Source of the DNA: Fidelibacterota bacterium UBA6817
GTDB taxonomy: Bacteria > Fidelibacterota > Fidelibacteria > Fidelibacterales > Fidelibacteraceae
Assembly (NCBI GenBank): GCA_002452555.1
Contig: DKER01000074.1
Span: forward strand, 1-7,525
Direction of reading: 5' to 3'
DNA: 7,525 nucleotides
In this document: piece after piece, positions 1 through 6,128 of the stretch
How positions within the stretch are numbered: the first letter of the stretch is position 1
Layout: each line of letters begins with the position of its first letter
The notes under the pieces: generated by a model
Database searches by the model: none
What the model was told of the DNA's origin: nothing
The model's input: only the letters and a program-made list of their open reading frames with translations
Program-made: the position numbers and the translations under genes

Positions 1-127
1 GGGCATATTTTCTCAGAGAAATAAACGAAATGCTGTTCAATACAAGATATACTGCATTCAATAAAAAGAAGTAAGCCAAAACCAGGTGGTTAAAAAAATC
101 CAGTATAAGTCTTGGGATATCCAGCAT
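1..127 (-). CDS. N-terminus of a membrane protein, probable family 2 glycosyltransferase (partial)
   Basis: The minus-strand frame opens with ATG at 127-125, one base after the TAA of the HEAT-repeat gene, and stays open to the window edge, giving 42 codons. It begins MLDIPRLILDFFNHLVLAYF and contains a hydrophobic segment at about residues 15-37, followed by a basic stretch (LRKYA). A short amphipathic lead, one membrane helix rich in F/L/Y with an N-A-V-Y-L motif, then a basic cytoplasmic turn is the usual start of processive membrane glycosyltransferases of family GT2 (IcaA/PgaC or cellulose-synthase-like). The catalytic domain lies outside the window, so the family call rests on about 40 residues and on context. 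It is evidently the last visible gene of the leftward operon and is translationally coupled to the HEAT gene. It could instead be another inner-membrane protein. Confidence 0.5.
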   Translation of the reverse strand, partial: MLDIPRLILDFFNHLVLAYFFLLNAVYLVLNSISFISLRKYA

Positions 128-128
128 G

Positions 129-1202
129 TTAAACCTCAGTCAGGATTTGTCTGGTCAACCCGGCCCTGGGGTGATCAGAATAGGCATATTTCCTCAGTAT
201 ATCCAGTTTTCCGGATTCTTTTAATCCCCAGGCGGCATTAATGACAACCCATATAGACGGATTATCCATAGCTTTTTTATAACAGGTTTCATTTTCTTCC
301 GTACTGATTTGGGTTAACACTCTAACAGCATTGGATAAAATAACCGGGTCGTCTCTTTCGCACAATTTCCGCATTACAGACGCATGCCGTTCGTCTGCAA
401 TCAGTCTCATAAGCCGGAGATATGCGGCTATCACTTCTCTGTTTTCACCTTCAGAACATATATCTTCACAATAATCTCCGGATTTAAAATCATACAGTTT
501 TATCAGGGTTTCAATAGCAATAACCCTTTGCCATACTGGTTTATTACGATTGAGCATAAGATTTCTCAGAGCCGGGGCTAAAGAGATACCAACCTGTGCA
601 ATAACGGATGAAAGAAGGTTTACCGACCAGATATGAAAGCGGTCGAGATTATCCAGAATGGCTTCTCCGTTTTCTGTCTGACCTTTTCGTGCCAAAGCCT
701 TGGCCGCTACCATATTTACCAGAAAAGAAGAATCATTCAGCGCTTTTTGGAATTCCCTGTCATATTTTTCAGGATCAAGGCGATTCATAAGACTTATGAC
801 TTCTGCCTTTTTTTCAATTTTCCAGCTCCTTAATTTCCTCACAACATGTTTGATATACGGACTTCCCGCATCTATGAGCTGTTTTCTGGCATCCCCGTCA
901 ACAACGGCAATAAATCGGCTCAGATATGACAGGAACTGCCACATACTGTCTTGATTCACATATGCCTGTACGTCTTCAGGCGATCTGTCTTCGCTCAGGA
1001 TATCCAATAAAATCGGTTCCCAAACTTTTTCAAGCTGACTGAATTTCTTAAATCTCAGATGGTTTTTTATTCTCAGATAGAACGTTGTGAATCCTAAAAA
1101 AATAACAAAAAATAAGAGAAACAGAATTGAAAGGATCAGAATAAAAAAAACCTGGTCCTGACGGGACATCATAAGGAAATTTTGCCAGTAATATGCTATC
1201 AT
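129..1202 (-). CDS. Membrane-anchored HEAT-repeat protein
   Basis: A 357-residue protein with one strong membrane segment at about residues 18-43 (FFILILSILFLLFFVIFLGF), followed by a basic stretch (RIKNHLRFKKF) that suggests the remainder is cytoplasmic. From about residue 120 onward it is all-helical and shows degenerate HEAT-like units: around 160-175 (LVNMVAAKALARKG), 222-236 (VWQRVIAIETLIKL), 286-300 (PVILSNAVRVLTQIS) and 316-331 (SIWVVINAAWGLKESG). HEAT arrays are protein-binding scaffolds, and no catalytic motif is visible. The ATG at 1202 lies one base after the TAG of the upstream receiver gene and has no good Shine-Dalgarno, which points to translational coupling. A second ATG pair (codons 11-12) also lacks a ribosome site. 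Because the gene sits between a receiver and a putative membrane glycosyltransferase, I infer an adaptor linking the two, but nothing in the sequence proves this. Confidence 0.75.
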   Translation of the reverse strand: MIAYYWQNFLMMSRQDQVFFILILSILFLLFFVIFLGFTTFYLRIKNHLRFKKFSQLEKVWEPILLDILSEDRSPEDVQAYVNQDSMWQFLSYLSRFIAVVDGDARKQLIDAGSPYIKHVVRKLRSWKIEKKAEVISLMNRLDPEKYDREFQKALNDSSFLVNMVAAKALARKGQTENGEAILDNLDRFHIWSVNLLSSVIAQVGISLAPALRNLMLNRNKPVWQRVIAIETLIKLYDFKSGDYCEDICSEGENREVIAAYLRLMRLIADERHASVMRKLCERDDPVILSNAVRVLTQISTEENETCYKKAMDNPSIWVVINAAWGLKESGKLDILRKYAYSDHPRAGLTRQILTEV

Positions 1203-1203
1203 T

Positions 1204-1560
1204 CTATGATAATCTCAGACGTTTTATATATTCAGAGAACCATGCCGGATCAAACGGTTTTTGAATGATATCAAGTAAGTTGTACTCCTTTTTTAAATCA
1301 GGGGATTCTTTAAATTCTTGACCTGACAACAAAATAACAGGACATTCATGATAAGATATTTTACGAAAGGCTGCAAGCACATCCAGACCATGATCATCGC
1401 CAAGAAAATAATCCATAATTATTAAATCAAAATGATTTTGCGAATTAGACAGAACATCTTTTTTGTTCATAGCCTGCGTTACCTGATTCTGATGGATAGT
1501 CAGAATGTATTTCAGAAGAAATTGCATATCAGGATCATCATCACAGATCAGAACATGCAT
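1204..1560 (-). CDS. Single-domain response regulator (CheY-like receiver)
   Basis: A stand-alone REC domain of 118 residues with no output domain. Counting from the ATG at 1560, the acidic pocket is D7-D8-D9 (LICDDDPD), the phospho-acceptor is D50 (LIIMDYFLG), the switch residue is S79 (ILLSG) and the conserved lysine is K101 (IQKPFDP), so all residues needed for phosphorylation are present. The start overlaps the stop of the preceding four-domain gene as TGATG, sharing one base, and a GGGGA ribosome site lies 5 nt upstream of this ATG. A GTG one codon earlier (1563-1561) is possible but sits only 2-3 nt from that site, so the ATG is preferred. The next gene (HEAT) begins one base after its stop. 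As the receiver nearest to the HEAT and putative glycosyltransferase genes, it could be the terminal acceptor of the relay, which is inference. Confidence 0.9.
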   Translation of the reverse strand: MHVLICDDDPDMQFLLKYILTIHQNQVTQAMNKKDVLSNSQNHFDLIIMDYFLGDDHGLDVLAAFRKISYHECPVILLSGQEFKESPDLKKEYNLLDIIQKPFDPAWFSEYIKRLRLS

Positions 1561-3080
1561 CACAATCCCCGAAGAATTCTGTTAATTCTGGCAACCAGTT
1601 CTTTGGGTGAGAACGGTTTCAAGAGATAATCATCGGCACCGGCATCGAAACCGCGCACAATATCATCCTCATTCCCCATAGACGTTAAAATCAAAACAGG
1701 AGTATGCGTTTTACCGGGAAGCATTCGTACCTGCCTGAGCAGTTCAAATCCGTCAATGACAGGCATCTTAATATCCATGATCATCAGGGCATATTCCCCC
1801 TGTTCTGCACCTTCCAGAGCAAGAGCTCCATCCGAAAAGTAATCAACTTCAAAACCTGCTTTTTTCAAATTGTGAATAATGATATTCGCCATGAGCCGGT
1901 CATCCTCGGCCAGAAGAATGCGATTTTTCAGAGATTGAGACCGCGTATTAATGACAACCCGGTTTCCTCCTTCATCTATTGCCTGATTCAGCAATGCAAG
2001 AGTCCGGTTTACAGCTTGCTGAAATTCAGGAATATCACCCAGGTCAATCAACCCTGCCGACATAAAAAAGCGGATATCATCCTTTGACCCTTCACGAATA
2101 TAAAAAAGGATTCTTTCAAGGATGAGGGACGCATCATCCAGTGTTGTATCAGGAAAAAGAATAGAAAAAGAACCGTTGTTATGTCTGAACAAATAATCGG
2201 ATTCTCTCAAATGCTCGCTGATCACTGCCTGAGCTTTCAGAATAACCTTGGTTTCAATATCCCTTCCGAAATGCTGGCGTAGCGTTACCAGATCATCGAC
2301 GGCAACGTTAGCAAAAGCAGCATGATTACGGGTCCGTTGCATGAGTGCACGTGTTTTTTGAAAAAATTCCTTCAATTCTGATTCATTCAGTATCTGAGTG
2401 TCAGAGTCTCCCTGAAAAACAGAATCCTTACCGGGAGAATATCTGTCCAGAGTAGATTGAACCATAAGGCTGACGTCTTCAGGATCAAAGGGTTTTTGAA
2501 TATAACCATCCGCACCTAATGCATAGCATTCCTGTTTATGCTTAAAATCTGTTAACGAAGACATCACAATGATTGGAACCCTTTTCATGAGAGAATTCTT
2601 TCTCATTTCGATAAGGATTTCCCGCCCGTCTTTATCCGGCAATATTAAATCCAGGAGAATCAGTGAAAAATCTTTGTTCTTAATGATATTCTGAGCATTT
2701 TCGAAGGTCTCGGCGACAACAATTCTGTCAAATAAACGGGCAAGCTGAAATTTTAATATCAGAACAATATCCGGATCATCATCGATGATCAGCAGTGATT
2801 GGGGCGCTTTTTCATATTCATCAATAGTATCCTGAAGGATATTCAGCAAGTCCTGAAGCGATGATTCCAAATCATTATCCGGAGCGACTTCTGTTTTACG
2901 GGCTGCTTCCGAAATTCGAGGGAAACCGTACGTAGCACCTGATCCATATAAAGAGTGGGAAAGTCTTCGTATGGATTCTTCAGAACTTTTAAAATCATTT
3001 TTCAGCTCTTCCAACTGTGTTTTGAGAGATTCCACCCGAGGAATTAAACCCTGAATGTATATTTTTTTTAAATCTTCCAT
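1560..3080 (-). CDS. Four-domain signalling protein: Hpt - REC - degenerate GGDEF - REC
   Basis: A 506-residue soluble protein. Residues about 1-92 form a helical Hpt-like domain with the phospho-histidine motif SHSLYGSGATYGFP, giving H42. REC1 spans about 94-212, with D100/D101/D102, phospho-acceptor D144 (LILLDLILPDKDG), S174 and K196 (IQKPFDP). Residues about 240-380 match a GGDEF fold (SDYLFRHNNGSFSILFP, then a GGNRVVI end), but the signature GGDEF is replaced by NNGSF at 301-305 and the upstream metal-binding aspartate region reads NVAVDD, so diguanylate cyclase activity is not expected. REC2 spans about 386-506, with E392/D393/D394, D436 (LMIMDIKMP), T466 and K488 (DYLLKPFSP). The layout resembles PleD-type REC-GGDEF regulators, with an added N-terminal Hpt and the second REC placed at the C-terminus. 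It starts 17 nt after the kinase stop with a strong AGAGGA ribosome site. The protein can in principle both receive and pass on phosphoryl groups. Confidence 0.88.
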   Translation of the reverse strand: MEDLKKIYIQGLIPRVESLKTQLEELKNDFKSSEESIRRLSHSLYGSGATYGFPRISEAARKTEVAPDNDLESSLQDLLNILQDTIDEYEKAPQSLLIIDDDPDIVLILKFQLARLFDRIVVAETFENAQNIIKNKDFSLILLDLILPDKDGREILIEMRKNSLMKRVPIIVMSSLTDFKHKQECYALGADGYIQKPFDPEDVSLMVQSTLDRYSPGKDSVFQGDSDTQILNESELKEFFQKTRALMQRTRNHAAFANVAVDDLVTLRQHFGRDIETKVILKAQAVISEHLRESDYLFRHNNGSFSILFPDTTLDDASLILERILFYIREGSKDDIRFFMSAGLIDLGDIPEFQQAVNRTLALLNQAIDEGGNRVVINTRSQSLKNRILLAEDDRLMANIIIHNLKKAGFEVDYFSDGALALEGAEQGEYALMIMDIKMPVIDGFELLRQVRMLPGKTHTPVLILTSMGNEDDIVRGFDAGADDYLLKPFSPKELVARINRILRGL

Positions 3081-3097
3081 AGTTTCCTCTCACTGCC

Positions 3098-5152
3098 TTA
3101 GTAAAAGCGTACTAAAAAGACTGAACCCTCATGGAGTTTAGTATCTACAATCAGTTTATAGTTTAATAGTTCTGCATAGGAATTTGCCAGCGCCAGTCCC
3201 AGACCGGTACCCCCATATTTCCGGGCTTTGGAATAATCAACCTGTTCAAAAGCCTTAAATATTGATTCCAACTGTTCTTCTGGTATACCCGGCCCTGTAT
3301 CTTTAATTATAATTTCTGCCGGTTCTCCGGAATTGGGATCATCATGGACAATCACATCAATCCCACCTTTTTCCGTAAATTTTACGGCATTAGAAAGCAG
3401 GTTATCCACGATGGAATGGAATTTATCCGGATCTGTTCGAAATGGTTTCAGTGTTTCGGGTATTTCTGTATTGAATTTCAACCCTTTCTTAACAGCCAAC
3501 GTATTATATTGGGTAATCAGATCACTGATAATTGAATTTAGTGTGATATGTTCATAACGAGCGGACATTTTACCAGATTCTACCATACTGATCTCAAGAA
3601 TATCAGACAGAATATTTAGGAGTCCGATTCCGTTATCTCTGATTCGTTCCAAATACATCATTTCTTTAGAATCGAAATGATTATTGGAATCTTTTAAAAG
3701 AATATTGGTAAAACCGATAATTGAATTCATAGGTGTTCGCAGCTCATGACTCATATTAGCTAAAAATTCTGTTTTTGCCCTGTTGGCCGATTCAGAAATG
3801 TCACGGGCATTTTTAAGCATTTGGATCATTTTGCGTCGTTCTGTAATATCATTTTCTATTACCATGAAATGTGTGATCCGACCTGATTGATCCGTTATGG
3901 GAGAAATTTCAGTGGATTTCCAGTATATATCACCATTTTTACGCATACTTTCTGTTTCACCGTGCCATTCTCTGTTTTCTACAATTTCATTCCACACGTT
4001 GATTCCACTATCCGGTGCATGAATGACATCATTAAACCCGATTTTCTGACCCATGACCTCATCCCGGGTATATCCGGTTATTTCACTGAATTTTGTATTG
4101 GAATAGTTGATAAAACCATTATTGTCAGTAATTAACACCATACTGGCTCCCTGTTCAACAGCCCTGCTGAAAAGTGTCATCTGCTCCTGAATACGAAAGA
4201 GCTCTGAAACATCATGATACGTGCTTAAAAATCTGATTTTATCATTAAACGTTACCAGAACGGTAGAAACCAGTATTAGTTTATGCTGCTTATCTTTGCT
4301 GACAATTTCTGAAATCGTCTCATGTGACCGTCCGGTTTTCATCAGAGATTCGAGAGCATCCTGAACTATCATTTTTTGATTCGGGTCGGGATAAATAAGA
4401 TTGATAAAATCCTTCGTCCTGTTTGCTTCATCTTTGGAGTAACCCGTAATTGATCTCATTTTTGAATTATAGATTTCAAAGTATCCTTCGGGAGTGCTGA
4501 GTGTTACGCCTTCCTGAAGACTTTCAATGATTTTTTCCAGCCGGGCGGCCGTTTCACGAACCTTTTTATTGGATTCTATATCGTCTGAAATATCTTCAGC
4601 AACAAATAGAATACCCTGAAAATTTCCCATGGGATCAAAAAGCGGGATTCGGTCAGTGCGAAGCGATCTTTCACGGTTTTTAGAATCAGTTCGAATTTCG
4701 ATCGTTCCCCGTTTCTCTTCTTTTTTCCTGTAGACAAACGCATTGTTTTCAAAATATTGAGCTTGAAGATCAGAAAAGATATCTTCTTCCTGTTTTCCTG
4801 TCAATGATTCGGCATTCATGCCGAAAAAAACCTGTGCAGTCTTATTTGTATTGATAATACGCCCTTCACGGTCTTTAAGAATCATTAACAGCGGAACATT
4901 GTTCAAAAATCCGGTGTATTGGTTCTGTAAATCAGCATATCGGTGTTTAATTTGCCGGTAATTATTGAAAAACAATGCAAGAATCCAGGCTGAAAGCAAT
5001 GCAACAGTAATAAATAAGGTCCCTGCAACATGCCAATCAACGACTTTAAAACCGAGAAAAAAAAGAACACAAAGCAATGCAACGAATAATACAATGAAGA
5101 CAAAATATCGTACTTTAAATAAAAATGGATTTTTTAGATCTATGGTATTCAT
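3098..5152 (-). CDS. Membrane sensor histidine kinase with three PAS domains
   Basis: A 684-residue kinase. Two membrane helices lie at about 14-36 and 41-63, joined by a loop of only about five residues, so there is no real extracytoplasmic sensor. Three PAS domains follow: about 78-190 (FLNNVPLLMILKDREG, ending VAEDISDD), 203-317 (IIESLQEGVTL, ending YHDVSE) and 327-440 (FSRAVEQGASMVLITD, with a PAC end VIENDITERR). The HisKA domain holds the H-box NMSHELRTP with H469. The ATPase domain shows the N-box (IVDNLLSNAVKF, N584 and N588), DTGPGIP with D618, the F-box FKAFEQVD and GGTGLGL at 647-653, so the enzyme looks active. It lacks its own receiver, but a receiver and an Hpt gene precede it, making a split version of a hybrid kinase. 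Its ATG shares 4 nt (ATGA) with the upstream receiver and has no obvious ribosome site, which suggests coupling. The signal sensed is unknown; a cytoplasmic or membrane-associated cue is most likely. Confidence 0.93.
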   Translation of the reverse strand: MNTIDLKNPFLFKVRYFVFIVLFVALLCVLFFLGFKVVDWHVAGTLFITVALLSAWILALFFNNYRQIKHRYADLQNQYTGFLNNVPLLMILKDREGRIINTNKTAQVFFGMNAESLTGKQEEDIFSDLQAQYFENNAFVYRKKEEKRGTIEIRTDSKNRERSLRTDRIPLFDPMGNFQGILFVAEDISDDIESNKKVRETAARLEKIIESLQEGVTLSTPEGYFEIYNSKMRSITGYSKDEANRTKDFINLIYPDPNQKMIVQDALESLMKTGRSHETISEIVSKDKQHKLILVSTVLVTFNDKIRFLSTYHDVSELFRIQEQMTLFSRAVEQGASMVLITDNNGFINYSNTKFSEITGYTRDEVMGQKIGFNDVIHAPDSGINVWNEIVENREWHGETESMRKNGDIYWKSTEISPITDQSGRITHFMVIENDITERRKMIQMLKNARDISESANRAKTEFLANMSHELRTPMNSIIGFTNILLKDSNNHFDSKEMMYLERIRDNGIGLLNILSDILEISMVESGKMSARYEHITLNSIISDLITQYNTLAVKKGLKFNTEIPETLKPFRTDPDKFHSIVDNLLSNAVKFTEKGGIDVIVHDDPNSGEPAEIIIKDTGPGIPEEQLESIFKAFEQVDYSKARKYGGTGLGLALANSYAELLNYKLIVDTKLHEGSVFLVRFY

Positions 5153-5526
5153 TCAGTTCTGCTAATCCACTTTTTAATTATGGAAAAAAGGAGATTGTCA
5201 TCAATAATAGGTTTTGTAATATAGTCATTAAAACCCTGTCGTAAAAAATGCTCTTTATCACCGGGAAGTGCATGAGCCGTAAGGGCTATAACAGGTATTT
5301 GAGATAACTCTTCGATTTTCCGGATACGGTTCAACACCTCCAATCCATCCATTCCAGGCAAGGAAATATCAAGCAAAATGAGGTCAGGATTTGTTGAAGG
5401 CAAGCCGGACAAAGCAGATAAACCGTCTTCAAAGCATATGATTTCATATTCGGACTCAAGAATTGCCTGAGTTAATAAGCGATTATCTGGATTATCCTCT
5501 ATCAGGATGATCGTTTTCACATTCAT
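5149..5526 (-). CDS. Single-domain response regulator (CheY/DivK-like receiver)
   Basis: A 125-residue receiver without output domain. The acidic pair is E10-D11 (LIEDNPDN), the phospho-acceptor is D53 (LILLDISLPGMDG), the switch threonine is T83 (VIALTAHA) and the lysine is K105 (YITKPI). The sequence style, with EDNPDNR at the start and PVIALTAHALPGDKE in the middle, is that of receivers usually fused to the C-terminus of hybrid kinases and of DivK-like proteins, which fits a partner for the kinase encoded immediately downstream. The annotated ATG at 5526 overlaps the Hpt stop by 4 nt. The ribosome site AAGGA (5527-5531) abuts this ATG directly but lies 6 nt from an in-frame GTG at codon 3 (5520-5518), which would give the typical beginning MKTIILIEDN. 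The true start may therefore be that GTG. The stop overlaps the kinase start by 4 nt. Confidence 0.9.
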   Translation of the reverse strand: MNVKTIILIEDNPDNRLLTQAILESEYEIICFEDGLSALSGLPSTNPDLILLDISLPGMDGLEVLNRIRKIEELSQIPVIALTAHALPGDKEHFLRQGFNDYITKPIIDDNLLFSIIKKWISRTE

Positions 5527-5903
5527 TCCTTTTTAAACAATGATTCAATATTACCTTTTAATATATGAATTTTTTTCAACAATTCATCAATCTGATCAGA
5601 ATTTATCGTTTCTCCCTCTTCAATATTGCGGGCAAGGATCATCAGGTTTTCCAGTCCGATATTTCCTGAAGAAGATTTTATGGAATGAGCAGCTTTTCGA
5701 ATATTTTCGATTTGGTACGCTTCTAAAGCCTGTCTTATTTCATCAGACCGTTTCAACATATTTTCTTTTGCGGTTTTCAACAGTTCTTTCAGAAAAGGTT
5801 CTCCGCCTATTTTAAAAAGACGTTCAATCCGTTCAGACTGAATACCCGGAATCATACAAACCCTCTCTTTAAAACTTTGGGGAAATGAATCTGTTCTATT
5901 CAT
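5523..5903 (-). CDS. Free-standing Hpt phosphotransfer protein
   Basis: A 126-residue all-helical protein with the Hpt signature AAHSIKSSSGNIG, placing the phospho-histidine at H73. The flanking pattern is typical: FLKELLKTAKENMLKRSDEIRQAL before it and a helix LENLMILARNIEEG after it. Hpt proteins shuttle phosphoryl groups between receiver domains. It is the first gene of the leftward operon. Its ATG at 5903 has an AGGTG ribosome site about 7 nt upstream, and a good promoter lies within 60 nt. Its TGA overlaps the next gene's ATG as ATGA. With the adjacent receiver and the kinase it supplies all components of a His-Asp-His-Asp relay as separate proteins. Residues 1-20 precede the Hpt fold and show no recognisable motif. 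Confidence 0.88.
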   Translation of the reverse strand: MNRTDSFPQSFKERVCMIPGIQSERIERLFKIGGEPFLKELLKTAKENMLKRSDEIRQALEAYQIENIRKAAHSIKSSSGNIGLENLMILARNIEEGETINSDQIDELLKKIHILKGNIESLFKKE

Positions 5904-5932
5904 GACAACACCTGCTTTTTCACTGACAATTT

Positions 5933-5961
5933 AGTATAAACACAGAAGATTAGACAAACAA
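5933..5961 (-). promoter_or_regulatory. Sigma70-like promoter of the phosphorelay operon
   Basis: Read on the minus strand, TTGTTT (complement of 5956-5961) is followed after exactly 17 nt by TATACT (complement of 5933-5938). The -10 box matches the TATAAT consensus at five of six positions; the -35 box matches only at TTG. Transcription would begin near 5926, leaving a leader of roughly 22 nt that contains the AGGTG ribosome site of the Hpt gene. No other convincing promoter is seen between the genes of this operon, which fits a single transcript. Confidence 0.5.
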
Positions 5962-6009
5962 GAAAATGTCCTATAAAAAGAAACAAAAAAAAATACAGAT
6001 TACATTGTG

Positions 6010-6044
6010 TTGATATTCAATTTTTTTTTTTTGTTGATATTTAA
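6010..6044. repeat. Two TTGATATTYAA copies flanking a T12 tract
   Basis: TTGATATTCAA at 6010-6020 and TTGATATTTAA at 6034-6044 are direct copies with one mismatch and a 24-bp period. The identical core extends to TGTTGATATT (6008-6017 and 6032-6041). The first copy is also a small inverted repeat (TTGA-TAT-TCAA). The run of twelve T at 6021-6032 fills the space between them. Spaced copies like these in a divergent promoter region could bind a regulator, although in such AT-rich DNA a chance match is also possible. Confidence 0.35.
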
Positions 6045-6066
6045 GATAATAAACAATAATTTAAAA

Positions 6067-6096
6067 TTAACTGTAATGTTGCAGTGCAAATATATA
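6067..6096 (+). promoter_or_regulatory. Tentative promoter of the ArsR-like gene
   Basis: TTAACT (6067-6072) and TATATA (6091-6096) are separated by 18 nt and could serve as -35 and -10 boxes, giving a start near 6103 and a leader of about 25 nt. The match is modest, and this AT-rich stretch offers other candidates, such as GATAAT at 6045-6050 without a clear -35. Its attraction is that the TTGCAGTGCAA palindrome would sit inside the spacer. Confidence 0.25.
6079..6089. promoter_or_regulatory. Perfect inverted repeat TTGCA-G-TGCAA, candidate operator
   Basis: A perfect 5-bp inverted repeat around one central base lies 39 bp upstream of the ATG of the winged-helix regulator. It is one of the few G/C-containing motifs in an otherwise AT-rich region. 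ArsR-family dimers commonly bind short inverted repeats overlapping their own promoter, so autoregulation is a reasonable guess. Typical ArsR operators are longer, 12-2-12 type, so this may be only a half or core site. Confidence 0.35.
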
Positions 6097-6128
6097 AAAA
6101 AAACAATAAAATTGGGAAAGGAAAGAAT

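Larger units (their letters stand above)
5904..6128. other. Divergent AT-rich intergenic region
   Basis: This 225-bp stretch separates the leftward phosphorelay operon from the rightward ArsR-like gene. It is strongly AT-rich, with an A9 run at 5985-5993 and a T12 run at 6021-6032 that probably make the DNA bent or rigid. It holds the leftward promoter, a repeated TTGATATTYAA element and a TTGCAGTGCAA palindrome, each listed separately. I see no small gene or RNA gene in it. A sharing of control sites between the two divergent units is possible. Confidence 0.7.

Noticed and set aside
384..954. Several plus-strand open frames of 60-84 codons opposite the HEAT gene
   Set aside because: They overlap one another and the HEAT-coding strand, with irregular low-complexity translations. 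The minus-strand frame explains the sequence.
1704..2087. Plus-strand open frame of 127 codons inside the four-domain signalling gene
   Set aside because: It lies antisense to well-conserved REC2 and GGDEF-like coding sequence, its translation resembles no family and it has no ribosome site. It is a shadow frame.
3333..4135. Plus-strand frames of 63-82 codons opposite the kinase
   Set aside because: They are antisense to the PAS, HisKA and ATPase motifs, which are unambiguous on the minus strand.
5540..5815. Plus-strand frame of 91 codons opposite the Hpt gene
   Set aside because: The Hpt signature on the minus strand is clear, while this frame has no recognisable family or ribosome site.
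6008..6032. Intrinsic terminator: small TTGA/TCAA hairpin followed by twelve T
   Set aside because: The stem is only 4 bp with a 3-nt loop and mostly A-T, and no plus-strand gene ends upstream of it. The T run is more likely a promoter-region tract.
6084..6128. N-terminal extension of the winged-helix regulator from a GTG at 6084
   Set aside because: The extra 15 residues are K/N-rich translation of AT-rich leader, the GTG lacks a ribosome site, and AAGGAAAG correctly positions the ATG at 6129.
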